Assembly: GCA_039888615.1 (NCBI GenBank)
Contig: JBDQQS010000005.1
Reading direction: 5' to 3' (one strand)
Source of the DNA: Flavimaribacter sp039888615
Lineage (GTDB): Bacteria; Pseudomonadota; Alphaproteobacteria; Rhizobiales; Rhizobiaceae
Length of the DNA stretch: 64,000 nt
Shown here: one piece after another, positions 43,396 to 52,679 of the stretch
How positions within the stretch are numbered: position 1 is the first letter of the stretch
Layout of the letters: each line of letters begins with the position of its first letter
The notes under the pieces: model-generated
Database searches by the model: none
What the model saw: the letters and a program-made list of their open reading frames with translations, nothing else
Told to the model about the DNA's origin: nothing
Program-made: the position numbers and the translations under genes

Positions 43396-43788
43396 ATGAA
43401 TATCGGCACGGTGTCTGCAAAGTCGAATCTGCCCGCCAAAACCATCCGCTACTATGAGGAGATTGCGCTCGTAAGTCCGTCCCGCCGGGAAAACGGGTAC
43501 AGGGAATATTCCGAGAATGATCTCCACCGGCTCCGCTTTTTGCAGAGGGCGCGTAACCTGGGTTTTACGATTGAGGAATGCCGCATGTTGTTGTCGCTCT
43601 ATGACGACAAGAACCGGGCGAGCGCGGACGTGAAGTCCGTCGCGCTCGGCAAGATCGAGGAAGTAGACCGCAAGATCGCCGAGTTGCGCTCGCTTCGCAT
43701 GACGCTTGCAGCGCTTGCCGACCATTGTCATGGCGACAACCGGCCGGACTGCCCGATTATCGACGATCTCGCGGGACGTAGAGACTGA
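43396..43788 (+). CDS. cueR: Cu(I)-responsive MerR-family regulator
   Basis: 130 residues: N-terminal MerR HTH (MNIGTVSAKSNLPAKTIRYYEEIALV), dimerisation helix, and the C-terminal metal loop CHGDNRPDCPI, the CxnC pair that coordinates Cu(I) in CueR/HmrR. AGGAG is upstream of the ATG. It follows copA by about 50 bp in the same direction, so the activator is expressed with its target, and it should bind the dyad at 40907-40923. Confidence 0.93.
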   Translation: MNIGTVSAKSNLPAKTIRYYEEIALVSPSRRENGYREYSENDLHRLRFLQRARNLGFTIEECRMLLSLYDDKNRASADVKSVALGKIEEVDRKIAELRSLRMTLAALADHCHGDNRPDCPIIDDLAGRRD

Positions 43789-43901
43789 TGAGCAGGGTTC
43801 TGGTTGGATAGACCTTGCTGTCCGTCAGCATATCGTTTGGGGTATCAACCCTGGGGAGCCAGTTGTTTAGCAAAGCACTTCGGACAGTCTGAAAAGCCAG
43901 C

Positions 43902-44795
43902 TCAATCTTTGTGGTCCAGCTCCTTTTTCAGGACCTTGCGGTCTTCCTGCATCCGCTTTATGGCCTCGTCGCTTACCTCAGGAAATTTAGGGTCGATCCG
44001 TTCGAGTGCCTCGACGATTGTGGCCGCGATCACCATTCGGGCGAACCATTTGTTGTCGGACGGCACGACATGCCAGGGCGCATGCGCGCGCGCCGTGTTC
44101 TGGATCATGTCCTCATAGGCGCGCATGTAGTCGTCCCAGTGTTCGCGCTCGGAAATGTCGCTTGCCGAGAATTTCCAGTTCTTGTCCGGCTCCTCGATCC
44201 GGTCGAGGAAGCGCCTTGCCTGCTCGTTGCGGGAAACGTGGAGGAAAAATTTCAGAATGACCGTGCCGTTGTTCGCGAGATGCCGCTCGAAGGCGCGGAT
44301 GTCCTTGAACCGTGTTTGCCACACATCTTCGCCGACAAGCTGATCCGGGATATTCTGACCTTCCAGGATTTCCGGATGGACCCGCACCACAAGAACCTCC
44401 TCGTAATGAGAGCGGTTGAAGATGCCGATCCTGCCGCGTTCCGGCAGCACGCGGGCGTGACGCCATAGGAAGTCATGCTTCAGTTCATTCGAACTGGGCG
44501 CCTTGAAAGACCGGACTTCGCAACCCTGCGGGTTGATCCCGCTCATGACATGTTCGATCGCGCTGTCCTTGCCGGCGGCGTCCATGGCCTGCAGCACGAT
44601 CAGGAGCGCCCATTTGCCTTCGGCGTAGAGCTTTTCCTGAAGGTCCTTCATCTCCTTAATGTCGGCCGCGATCTGTTCCTTCGCCTCTGCCTTCTCGATG
44701 TCGAGACCGCAAGTGTCCGATGGATCGATCCGTTCAAGCCGGAAATCCGTCCCGTCCTTGATACGGTAGAGTTTTGCAAGGTCTGCTGCCTTCAT
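43902..44795 (-). CDS. ppk2: Polyphosphate kinase 2 family protein
   Basis: 297 residues: Walker A-like DAAGKDSAIEHVM near residue 72, catalytic-loop region with IGIFNRSHYEEVLVVRVHPE, and the conserved RF segment before residue ~170. The single-domain length suits class I or III PPK2 enzymes, which transfer phosphate from polyphosphate to nucleoside mono- or diphosphates. It stands alone between copper resistance and the polyamine locus, convergent with the cueR gene. Class (AMP, ADP or GDP acceptor) not determined. Confidence 0.9.
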   Translation of the reverse strand: MKAADLAKLYRIKDGTDFRLERIDPSDTCGLDIEKAEAKEQIAADIKEMKDLQEKLYAEGKWALLIVLQAMDAAGKDSAIEHVMSGINPQGCEVRSFKAPSSNELKHDFLWRHARVLPERGRIGIFNRSHYEEVLVVRVHPEILEGQNIPDQLVGEDVWQTRFKDIRAFERHLANNGTVILKFFLHVSRNEQARRFLDRIEEPDKNWKFSASDISEREHWDDYMRAYEDMIQNTARAHAPWHVVPSDNKWFARMVIAATIVEALERIDPKFPEVSDEAIKRMQEDRKVLKKELDHKD

Positions 44796-44847
44796 GACCG
44801 GTCATCCTGTTTCGTGTTTCAGAACCCTTACCACGCGGACCCCGCCG

Positions 44848-45810
44848 TCAGGAATAGGTGCGATTTACCAAGGGGGTTTCGTCGATCTTCGCCAGCAATG
44901 CCTCTCTAAGCAAGAGTTCGGCGCGATTGAACCTTGCGCTCGGATTCCAGGCGACATGCACATCGATCGCCGGCACCTGATCGTATGGCGGCAACTGCCA
45001 CAGAAGCCCATCCTCCACATCTCGACGCATCACATGGACCGGAAGCGGACCGATTCCAAGCCCGGCGATGATCATGCGGCGGACCTCCTCCAGATGGGCG
45101 GAAGTGCCAACGATCCGGTCTTCCAGATTGGCCTGGGCGCGCATCAGGGCGACTGGGCGTAGGGCGTCGTCCATCTGGTCGGTCACGAAGCTGACCGAGG
45201 ACTGCCCGGCAAGGTCCGCCATCGTCAGGTTTTTGCGGCCGAAGAGCGGATGGGAGGGGCCGCAGAACAGGCCAAAATATTCACGGTAAAGCCGTCGATA
45301 TTCCAACCTGCGGCTGCGCTGGTGCACGAGGCAGACGGCCATGGAGGCGCGACGCGATGTAACTTCGGCAAGCGCATGTTTGCTGGCCGCGACGTCGATC
45401 GAGATCGTTGCCGCCGGATGGGACTTGTGAAACTCCGTCAAAGCGTCGTCGAAAAGCGGCGAGACCACGTGGCTCGCCATGGCGATTCGAACATGTCCCC
45501 GCACCTCGTCGGTCACATCCCGGATCAGTGTTCCCAGTCGTATGATGGCGCCCTGGATGTCGATCGCCTCGCGGTAGAGCAACTGGCCGGCTTCCGTCAG
45601 CCGGAAATGACCGGGAGAGCGGTCGATCAGCCGCCGGTCCAGTCGTTCCTCGAGGCGCTTGAGGGCGCTCGACACCGTCGGCTGCTTCAGCATCAGCCGG
45701 TCGGCGGCCGCCGTCACGCTGCCGGCTTCGGCTAGTACGATGAAGGTGCGAAGCAGGTTCCAGTCGAGCTGGCGCGCCAGTTTCTCGAAATCGCCTTCCG
45801 ACGCCATCAT
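44848..45810 (-). CDS. LysR-family transcriptional regulator
   Basis: 320 residues: HTH LDWNLLRTFIVLAEAGSVTAAADRLML...SALKRLEERL near residues 16-56, then the LysR effector domain. It is divergent from the polyamine-type ABC operon (45901-53685) with a 90-bp spacer, and probably controls it. Its stop is 52 bp from the PPK2 gene start in the same orientation. Confidence 0.9.
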   Translation of the reverse strand: MMASEGDFEKLARQLDWNLLRTFIVLAEAGSVTAAADRLMLKQPTVSSALKRLEERLDRRLIDRSPGHFRLTEAGQLLYREAIDIQGAIIRLGTLIRDVTDEVRGHVRIAMASHVVSPLFDDALTEFHKSHPAATISIDVAASKHALAEVTSRRASMAVCLVHQRSRRLEYRRLYREYFGLFCGPSHPLFGRKNLTMADLAGQSSVSFVTDQMDDALRPVALMRAQANLEDRIVGTSAHLEEVRRMIIAGLGIGPLPVHVMRRDVEDGLLWQLPPYDQVPAIDVHVAWNPSARFNRAELLLREALLAKIDETPLVNRTYS

Positions 45811-45900
45811 AAATTCAATCTATAGCCTCGATTGGCATTATCTATTTGACCTATTGTTGCCTGCTCGGCACCATCAATGCAATCAAAAAAGGGGAAACGC
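45811..45900. promoter_or_regulatory. Divergent promoter region, LysR / polyamine ABC operon
   Basis: AT-rich 90 bp holding both promoters. A TTGACC hexamer (45846-45851) is on the plus strand but lacks a matching -10 at 17 bp; AGGGGA before ATG 45901 is the ribosome site of the first permease. LysR operator not pinned down. Confidence 0.4.
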
Positions 45901-46767
45901 ATGACCGTCGAGGCGCGAGAAGCCCGACAACCATGGATCTTGTTGTCGCCGGCGCTGCTGGTGGTGACGCTTCTCCTGTTCGTACCCCTCCTGTTCATCG
46001 TCGTCTATTCGTTCTGGCTGCGGACGGCCACGGGCGCCGACGAGGTTGGCTTCTTTCTCGGCAACTGGCGGGAAGCGCTGGGCGATCCGTTCTATCGCGA
46101 CATCCTGCTCAATACGCTGAAGATCGCTGCCGTCACCACCGTCGTATGCGCAGTGGCGGGTTATCCGGCCGCCTATTTCATTGCGCGTTCGAAGGGTAAC
46201 AAGGCGATTCTGCTGCTCCTGCTCATGTTGCCGTTCTGGGTGAGCTACATCATCCGCACCATGTCGTGGATCAACATTCTCGGCGTGTCCGGCGCGCTCA
46301 ACACGTTCCTGATGTGGACCGGCGTGATCAACGAGCCGATCCAGATGCTTTACAACGAGACAACCGTCATCCTCGGTCTCGTGCATTTTCTGATGCCGTT
46401 CATGATCCTGAACATCTTCGTCAGTCTCGACGGAATTGATCGTAATCTCGAAGACGCCGCAAATTCCCTCGGGGCGACGCGGATTCAGGGTTTCCGCGAG
46501 GTGACCCTGCCGCTGTCTCTCCCGGGCCTGGCGGCCGGCGGCCTTCTGTGCTTCGTTCTGGCCGCCGGCACCTACATCACACCACTTGTCCTCGGCGGTC
46601 CGTCCGACGCGATGTTCGCCAATCTGGTGTTCGAGGCGATCATCACCCAGCTCAACTGGCCGCTCGGTTCGGCGCTGTCGCTGATGCTGCTGGTCATCCT
46701 CGGCGCCCTCGTGCTGCTCTATAATCATTTCCTCGGCATGGCCCAATTGATGAAGGGGCTCGGCTGA
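45901..46767 (+). CDS. ABC transporter permease, polyamine type (PotB-like)
   Basis: 288 residues with six membrane helices (first at ~WILLSPALLVVTLLLFVPLLFI) and the EAA loop EDAANSLGATRIQGFREVTLP. WVSYIIRTMSWINILG is typical of the spermidine/putrescine permease PotB. ATG 45901 is preceded by AGGGGA. Its stop overlaps the start of the next permease (TGATG). With the neighbouring PotC-, PotD- and PotA-like genes it forms a complete importer. Confidence 0.92.
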   Translation: MTVEAREARQPWILLSPALLVVTLLLFVPLLFIVVYSFWLRTATGADEVGFFLGNWREALGDPFYRDILLNTLKIAAVTTVVCAVAGYPAAYFIARSKGNKAILLLLLMLPFWVSYIIRTMSWINILGVSGALNTFLMWTGVINEPIQMLYNETTVILGLVHFLMPFMILNIFVSLDGIDRNLEDAANSLGATRIQGFREVTLPLSLPGLAAGGLLCFVLAAGTYITPLVLGGPSDAMFANLVFEAIITQLNWPLGSALSLMLLVILGALVLLYNHFLGMAQLMKGLG

Positions 46768-47552
46768 TGGGTTGGATGCTGATCCGGATGTGGGCCATTC
46801 TGGTCTATATTTTCATGTTCCTGCCCGTGGCGGTAGTTGTGCTTCTCAGCTTCAACGCCAGCCAGTTCGGAAGCTTCCCGATGACCGGCTTCTCCTTCCG
46901 CTGGTTCATCGAGCTTGCGAACAACGAGGCGATCCTGAGGGCTTTCCGCACTTCGATCATCCTCGGCGGCCTGACGGCGCTGATCTCCACTACGCTTGGC
47001 GTGCTCGCGAGCCTGGCGCTGATCCGATACAAGGTGCCGGGGCAAAACCTCATCAGTACGGTCCTGATCGCGCCCATTCTGGTGCCGGAGGTGGTTCTGG
47101 CCGTGGCGCTGCTCTTGTTCCTCAACTTCCTGTCGATCAACAAGAGCTTCGCCCTGCTGCTCTTCGGCCATGTCATCTTCACGCTGCCGTTCGTCATCCT
47201 TGTGGTACAGGCGCGGCTGGTTGGCATTCGGCGCGATATCGAGGAAGCGGCTCTCAGTCTCGGCGCGAACCCGGTTCAGACCTTCTTCCAGATAACATTG
47301 CCGCTGTTGTTGCCGGCAGTGCTTGCTGGCGGGCTCTTCGCCTTCACCATCAGTTTCGACGACATCACCGGCACCTTGTTCTGGAAGCCCGGCGGCGTCG
47401 AAACCGTACCCACGCAAATATTCGCGATGCTGCGCAACTCGATTTCTCCGGAGATCAACGCGCTCGGCACCGTGATGATCTTGCTCACCGTCGGACTGCC
47501 GGTTCTGGGGCTGGCGATCGCCCGATGGGCCTCGATGAAAAGCGGCGGCTGA
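46767..47552 (+). CDS. ABC transporter permease, polyamine type (PotC-like)
   Basis: 261 residues, six hydrophobic segments, EAA loop EEAALSLGANPVQTFFQITLP. Segments VLLSFNASQFGSFPMTGFS and FAFTISFDDITGTLFW follow the PotC pattern. It partners the preceding permease. The strongly coupled start shows joint expression. Confidence 0.92.
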   Translation: MGWMLIRMWAILVYIFMFLPVAVVVLLSFNASQFGSFPMTGFSFRWFIELANNEAILRAFRTSIILGGLTALISTTLGVLASLALIRYKVPGQNLISTVLIAPILVPEVVLAVALLLFLNFLSINKSFALLLFGHVIFTLPFVILVVQARLVGIRRDIEEAALSLGANPVQTFFQITLPLLLPAVLAGGLFAFTISFDDITGTLFWKPGGVETVPTQIFAMLRNSISPEINALGTVMILLTVGLPVLGLAIARWASMKSGG

Positions 47553-47590
47553 ACCCAGGAAACAATTTGACCGTCAATATGGAGATGAAA

Positions 47591-48730
47591 ATGGACAGTA
47601 CAAAGAGATACGAACGACTTCGCGAACGCTACATGAACGGCGACCTTGATCGGCGCACATTTCTTGGCCTGATTGGCGCTGCGAGCCTCGCCTACGGCGT
47701 TTCTTCGCCCTTCATCCGGGAAGCCAGCGCAGCGGTGGAAGAGGTCCGGTTCGATGGCTGGGGCGGCGTGGTCTCCGAGGCGTTTCGCAAATATGCATTC
47801 GATCCATTCACGGCTGAAACCGGCGTGAAGGTTGTCGACGGAACCTTCGGGGGTTCCGACGAGTATCTTTCCCGCGTCAAGGCGAGCCAGCCTGGCGAAT
47901 ACAACATCGCTCATCTTTCCGGCGTGTTCGATTACGCCCGCTACGCCCAACTCGGCCTCGCGTCAGACCTCAACACGGACAACATTCCCAATCTACAGTA
48001 TGTCATCCCGAAGCTGACCGAAGTCTTCAGAAAGGTCACGGACGGAACGCTGTCTTGCGTTCCCTATGATTACGGCACCACCGGACTTGCCTATAACCGA
48101 AAGCACATCTCCGACGACGAGATGAAGGAAAAGGGCGCGAAGATCCTGCTTGACAAAAAGCTCAAGGGTAAGATTAGCGGCTGGAGCGACTGGCGCACCC
48201 GTATCTGGTACGCCTCGCTTCAGACAGACCAGGATCCGAACGGCGCCACCGACATGGACGCTATCTGGGAGGCCATTCGCGAGAACCGCGATCTGCTGCT
48301 CAAATACTGGAGCTCCGGCGCCGAACTGATGAGCCTGCTCGCCGAGGAAGAGGTTTATGTCACCGAAGGCTGGTCCGGCCGTATATACGCGCTTCAGGAA
48401 CAGGGCCACGACATCGGCTACATGGACCCGCCGAACGGCTTCGGCTGGCAGGAGTGCCTGTTCGTGATCAAGGGATCGCCGATGCAGGAATGCGAAGAAC
48501 TCCTCAACTTTATGCTGGCGCCTGAAACGTCGATCGCGGTGGCCGAGGGCCAGAACTATCCGCCGGCGCTGGACCCGACCAAGGTCGACCTCGGAAAGAA
48601 GATACCGACGCTGCCGGCCTTTGATCCGACCGGGACGCTGTCCGGCCTGACCTTCGCCGATCCCGCCTACTGGAACGGCCATGAACAGGAATGGTCGAAG
48701 AAGTTCGGACGTATCCAGAAAGGTTACTGA
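47591..48730 (+). CDS. Polyamine-type ABC substrate-binding protein with Tat signal
   Basis: 379 residues. The N-terminus carries a twin-Arg motif (DRRTFLGLIGAASLA), so export of the folded protein by Tat is likely. Mature part VRFDGWGGVVSEAFRKYAFDPF, ITGVKV-like region and CVPYDYGTTGLAYNRK follow the PotD/PotF fold. ATG 47591 has GGAGA five bases upstream; upstream in-frame ATGs at 47579 and 47585 are alternatives. Ligand inferred as a polyamine or acetylated polyamine from the downstream enzymes. Confidence 0.88.
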   Translation: MDSTKRYERLRERYMNGDLDRRTFLGLIGAASLAYGVSSPFIREASAAVEEVRFDGWGGVVSEAFRKYAFDPFTAETGVKVVDGTFGGSDEYLSRVKASQPGEYNIAHLSGVFDYARYAQLGLASDLNTDNIPNLQYVIPKLTEVFRKVTDGTLSCVPYDYGTTGLAYNRKHISDDEMKEKGAKILLDKKLKGKISGWSDWRTRIWYASLQTDQDPNGATDMDAIWEAIRENRDLLLKYWSSGAELMSLLAEEEVYVTEGWSGRIYALQEQGHDIGYMDPPNGFGWQECLFVIKGSPMQECEELLNFMLAPETSIAVAEGQNYPPALDPTKVDLGKKIPTLPAFDPTGTLSGLTFADPAYWNGHEQEWSKKFGRIQKGY

Positions 48731-48746
48731 TCCGGACCAACTGACT

Positions 48747-48768
48747 GGCGCCCGTCATTCCGGGCGCC
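48747..48768 (+). other. Intercistronic hairpin after the polyamine binding-protein gene
   Basis: Arms GGCGCCCG (48747-48754) and CGGGCGCC (48761-48768), loop TCATTC, just after the binding-protein stop (48730) and before the ATPase start. No T-run; probably an mRNA-stability or partial terminator element. Confidence 0.6.
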
Positions 48769-48805
48769 GGTCGTCCTTCTCATCAACAACGCAGGATGCT
48801 GGACG

Positions 48806-49888
48806 TTGAGTGCCGTCTCCCTTACCGACATTGTCAAGCAATTTGGCGATTTCACCGCTGTTCACCGCATGTCTCTCGACATCGCCGAGGGCGGTTTCGT
48901 CACGCTCCTCGGGCCGTCCGGGTGCGGCAAGACCACGACGCTCAGGATGATCGCCGGGCTGCTCGATCCGAGCGAAGGCGAGATCGCCATCAAGGGCAAG
49001 CGGGTCAACGAGGTGCCGATCCACAGGCGCAATCTCGGCCTGGTCTTCCAGAACTATGCCCTGTTTCCCCACAAGACGGTGGCCGACAACATCGCTTTCG
49101 GCCTGAAATACCGCAATGTCCCCCGGGCAGACCGGGCGGCAAAGGTCAAGGAAGCGCTGGACCTCGTGCAGCTTCCGCATGTCGCCGACCGCTATCCGCG
49201 CGAACTTTCCGGCGGTCAGCAGCAACGTATCGCGCTTGCCCGCGCCATTGTGATCGAACCGGACGTGCTGCTGCTGGACGAACCGCTGTCGGCGCTCGAC
49301 GCCAATCTGCGCGAGGACATGCGCGTGGAGCTGAAACGCATCCAGCATCGCATCGGCGTGACCACGGTCTTCGTCACCCACGACCAGTCGGAGGCGCTCG
49401 CCATGTCCGACGAAATTATCGTTATGTCGGCCGGCCGGGTCGAGCAGGCGGGTCCGCCCGAGGCCGTCTACAACACCCCGGCCAGCGAATTCGTCGCCCG
49501 CTTCCTCGGAGCGTCGAATGTCGTCGAGGCGCAATGCACCGGGCTCGATGGCCAGGAGATTGTCGTTGAAAGCGCCGATCTCGGAAAGCTTATCATTCCC
49601 GCCGACAGGGGGCCGCTCGTCAAGGCGAAAGGCCCGGTCAAGCTCGTCATTCGGGCCGAGAAGCTGGCGCTTGCCGGACCGGGCGCTGCAGAAAGCGCAA
49701 AGCACTTTGCGGCGAAGGTCGAGGCGGTCGACTATCAGGGCCAGGCGGCCCGCTACTTCATCCGCATCGGCGGCCTGCAACTCCAGGCAATCAACATGAT
49801 CGACACCAGCCCCCATGCCGAGGGCGCTGACGTGTCCGTTGGCGTTCGTCCGCGCGATTGCACCGTTTTGCCGGGGAGCGGTGAATGA
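48806..49888 (+). CDS. ABC transporter ATP-binding protein, polyamine type (PotA-like)
   Basis: 360 residues starting at a TTG (48806) with GCAGGA nine bases upstream. Walker A GPSGCGKTTT, signature LSGGQQQRIALARAI, Walker B VLLLDEPLSALD, switch His in FVTHDQSEAL, C-terminal TOBE domain. It powers the PotB/PotC-like permeases. Its stop overlaps the aminotransferase ATG (ATGA). Confidence 0.92.
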   Translation: MSAVSLTDIVKQFGDFTAVHRMSLDIAEGGFVTLLGPSGCGKTTTLRMIAGLLDPSEGEIAIKGKRVNEVPIHRRNLGLVFQNYALFPHKTVADNIAFGLKYRNVPRADRAAKVKEALDLVQLPHVADRYPRELSGGQQQRIALARAIVIEPDVLLLDEPLSALDANLREDMRVELKRIQHRIGVTTVFVTHDQSEALAMSDEIIVMSAGRVEQAGPPEAVYNTPASEFVARFLGASNVVEAQCTGLDGQEIVVESADLGKLIIPADRGPLVKAKGPVKLVIRAEKLALAGPGAAESAKHFAAKVEAVDYQGQAARYFIRIGGLQLQAINMIDTSPHAEGADVSVGVRPRDCTVLPGSGE

Positions 49889-51237
49889 GCGAGCACCGCA
49901 AGAGCCATCTTTTCTACCAGACTCGTCACCGCCGGCCGGTCCTCGACCAGGCGCGGGGCGTCTATATGTGGGATGTCGAGGGAAAGCGCTATCTAGACGG
50001 CTCTTCCGGAGCGATGGTCTGCAACATCGGGCATTCCAACCCGCGAGTGCTGGAAGCCATGCGCCGGCAGATGGAGAAGTCGACTTTCGGATATCGGCTG
50101 CATTTCGAAACGGAAGCCGCCGAACAGCTTGCCGCTAAGACGGCGGAACTCGCGCCCGCCGGGATGGAGCGGGCGTTTTTCACATCCGGCGGATCGGAAG
50201 CCGTCGAAAGCGCCATCAAGCTTGCGCGCCAATACGCCGTGGCGCGCGGCGACAGCATGCGCTGGAAGGTCATTTCACGCTTTCCCAGCTATCACGGCGC
50301 AACGCTCGGGGCGCTGGCCGTTACCGGATATTCGCCGATGACCGTGCCTTTCGAGGCGATGATGCGGCCGATGCCCAAGATACCTGCGCCGCGGGCCTAT
50401 CTTGACGGGCTCGATCCGGACGATGTCGCGACTGGCCGGCACTATGCCGCAATGCTCGAACAGAAGATTCTCGAAGAGGGATCGGAAACGGTTCTCGCAT
50501 TCCTGGTTGAGCCAATCGGCGGCGCGTCGACCGGCGCGCTGGTTCCACCGGCCGGCTACATGCAGGCGATCCGGGAAGTCTGCGAGCGCCATGGCGTGCT
50601 GCTCATCCATGACGAGGTGATGTCGGGTGGCGGCCGGACCGGCAAATTCTTCGCCGCCGAACACTGGGACGTCGTGCCCGACATTCTGGTCGTGTCCAAA
50701 GGGTTCGCGGCCGGCTATGCGCCGCTCGGCGCCATGGCCGCCAGGGACGAAATCGTCGACGCCGTTCTCGACGCCGGCGGTTTCATCCACGGGTATACGT
50801 ATGCCGGCAACCCGCTTGCCTGTGCAGCCGGTCTTGCGGTCATCGAGGAGATCGAGAGCGAGGACCTGATGTCCAACGCCATGCGGATCGGCAACCTTCT
50901 GAAACAACGGCTAGAGGGGCTGAAGCAACGCTTCGATTTCGTCGGTGATGTCCGTGGCGTGGGACTGCTGCTCGCCTTCGAACTGGTTACCGACCGTGTG
51001 ACGATGAACCCGTTGCCGCGCGAACTGATGGCCTATGACCGGCTGGTCGAGATGGCTTATCAACGGGGCCTGATAATCTATTCGCGCCGGACGCGTGGCG
51101 GTTACGAGGGAGATCACTTCATGGTCTGTCCACCGGTGATCGCCACCGAAACCCATGTCGAGGAGATCATGGAAAACCTGACAGCCGCGCTGGAGGAGTT
51201 TTCGGCGCTCGTGACGGTAGATCGACGGATCGCCTGA
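49885..51237 (+). CDS. Class III PLP-dependent aminotransferase
   Basis: 450 residues of the omega-aminotransferase fold: SGGSEAVESAIKLARQY (PLP phosphate region), HDEVMSGGGRTGK (PLP ring Asp), and the Schiff-base Lys in VVSKGFAAGYAPLGA. Such enzymes move the terminal amino group of putrescine, acetylated polyamines, beta-alanine or GABA-like amines to a keto acid. Positioned between polyamine uptake and a beta-keto acid cleavage enzyme, it likely deaminates the imported amine or its derivative. Confidence 0.9.
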   Translation: MSEHRKSHLFYQTRHRRPVLDQARGVYMWDVEGKRYLDGSSGAMVCNIGHSNPRVLEAMRRQMEKSTFGYRLHFETEAAEQLAAKTAELAPAGMERAFFTSGGSEAVESAIKLARQYAVARGDSMRWKVISRFPSYHGATLGALAVTGYSPMTVPFEAMMRPMPKIPAPRAYLDGLDPDDVATGRHYAAMLEQKILEEGSETVLAFLVEPIGGASTGALVPPAGYMQAIREVCERHGVLLIHDEVMSGGGRTGKFFAAEHWDVVPDILVVSKGFAAGYAPLGAMAARDEIVDAVLDAGGFIHGYTYAGNPLACAAGLAVIEEIESEDLMSNAMRIGNLLKQRLEGLKQRFDFVGDVRGVGLLLAFELVTDRVTMNPLPRELMAYDRLVEMAYQRGLIIYSRRTRGGYEGDHFMVCPPVIATETHVEEIMENLTAALEEFSALVTVDRRIA

Positions 51238-51252
51238 GTTGGCCAAAGCAAA

Positions 51253-52179
51253 ATGAGCAAAATCATCATTACATGCGCCGTCACCGGGTCCATCCATACA
51301 CCGTCGATGTCGCCCTATCTGCCGGTGACGGCCGACGAGATCAGCCGCCAGTCGGTCGAGGCGGCTGAAGCCGGGGCGTCGATCCTCCATCTGCATGCGC
51401 GCGATCCCGACAACGGCCGGCCTTCGGCTGCGAACGGGCATTTCATGGGGTTTCTGCCGCGCATCAAGCAGGCTTGCGACGCCGTCGTCAATCTGACCAC
51501 CGGCGGCAGCGCCCTGATGACGCTGGACGACCGGTTGGCCGCGCCCAAGGCCGCAGAACCTGAAATGTGTTCCCTTAATATGGGAAGCATGAACTTTGCG
51601 CTCTATCCGGCGGCCGCCCGGATCGATGAATGGAAGTATGACTGGGAGAAGCCGTTTCTGGAAGGATCGGACGATCTGGTCTTCAAGAACACGCCACGCG
51701 ACATCGCCCACGTACTGGCCGAAATGGGGACGCGACGCGGCGCGCGCTTCGAATTCGAATGCTATGACGTCAGCCATCTCTATATGCTGCGCCATTTCGC
51801 GGATCGCGGCCTGATCGAGGCGCCCTGTTTCATCCAGTTCGTCTTCGGCGTCCTCGGCGGCATAGGCGCGGATACGGATAATCTGAGCCACATGAAGCAT
51901 ATTGCGGACAAGCTGTTCGGCGACGATTATGCATTTTCCGTGCTCGCGGCCGGACGTCACCAGATTCCATTGACGACGATGGCCGCTGTCATGGGGGGCC
52001 ATGTCCGCGTTGGCCTTGAGGACAGCCTGATGATATCCCGGGGAAGGCTTGCAAAGTCCAATGCGGAACAGGTCGAGAAGATCCGTCGGATCGTGGAGGA
52101 ACTGGGCCGCGAGGTGGCGACGCCTGCTGACGCCCGCGCCATGCTGGGTCTCAAAGGGGCCGACAGGACGGCGTTCTGA
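51253..52179 (+). CDS. Beta-keto acid cleavage enzyme (BKACE, DUF849)
   Basis: 308-residue TIM-barrel. Zn ligands appear in ILHLHARDP (two His); the Glu of EFECYD is family-typical; QFVFGVLGGIGAD is the acyl-binding loop of the family. BKACE enzymes use acetyl-CoA to cleave a beta-keto acid into acetoacetate and a CoA thioester; a known member, Kce, acts on 3-keto-5-aminohexanoate in lysine fermentation. Its place here means a beta-keto acid carrying an amine or amide is expected (inference). Confidence 0.9.
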   Translation: MSKIIITCAVTGSIHTPSMSPYLPVTADEISRQSVEAAEAGASILHLHARDPDNGRPSAANGHFMGFLPRIKQACDAVVNLTTGGSALMTLDDRLAAPKAAEPEMCSLNMGSMNFALYPAAARIDEWKYDWEKPFLEGSDDLVFKNTPRDIAHVLAEMGTRRGARFEFECYDVSHLYMLRHFADRGLIEAPCFIQFVFGVLGGIGADTDNLSHMKHIADKLFGDDYAFSVLAAGRHQIPLTTMAAVMGGHVRVGLEDSLMISRGRLAKSNAEQVEKIRRIVEELGREVATPADARAMLGLKGADRTAF

Positions 52180-52181
52180 CC

Positions 52182-52679
52182 ATGACCTGTGACAAGATCA
52201 GGCCGGCGGCGATCGCAGATGTCGAGGCGCTCGACGCAGCGCTCCGGGACCTTTCGGCGCATATGGGCGATAGCCACAAGGCGACAGCCGACGATTTGAG
52301 GCGTGCAGGCTTCGGCGATCATCCGAGCTTCCGGGCGGTTGTCGCCGAACGGGACCAGACGATTTCGGGCGTCGCCCTCTATTCGCCCGTGTTTTCCACC
52401 GTGCGCGGCGCTTCCGGAATCTACGTTTCGGACCTGTGGGTGAGCGATGCTGTCCGCGGCTCAGGTCTCGGCCGGCGCCTGATGGCGGCCGCCTTCGACG
52501 ATGCACAAAAGCGCTGGGGCGCGACCTACATCAGACTGACCGTCTATCACGACAACACGGGTGCGCGCGCCTTCTACGAGAGGCTCGGATTTATGGAGAA
52601 CGACGAGGAACATTATCTGATCCTCTCCGGACAGCAACTGCAGGCACTTTCAGGGATAGACGATGAAGGCGATAGTTGA
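52182..52679 (+). CDS. GNAT-family N-acetyltransferase
   Basis: 165 residues with the GNAT core: YVSDLWVSDAVRGSGLGRRLM (motif A with the acetyl-CoA pyrophosphate loop RGSGLG) and YHDNTGARAFYERLGF (motif B). Closest in pattern to diamine/polyamine or small-amine acetyltransferases. Coupled to the deacetylase that follows (17-bp overlap), an unusual pairing of opposite activities. The acetyl acceptor is not predictable. Confidence 0.87.
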   Translation: MTCDKIRPAAIADVEALDAALRDLSAHMGDSHKATADDLRRAGFGDHPSFRAVVAERDQTISGVALYSPVFSTVRGASGIYVSDLWVSDAVRGSGLGRRLMAAAFDDAQKRWGATYIRLTVYHDNTGARAFYERLGFMENDEEHYLILSGQQLQALSGIDDEGDS

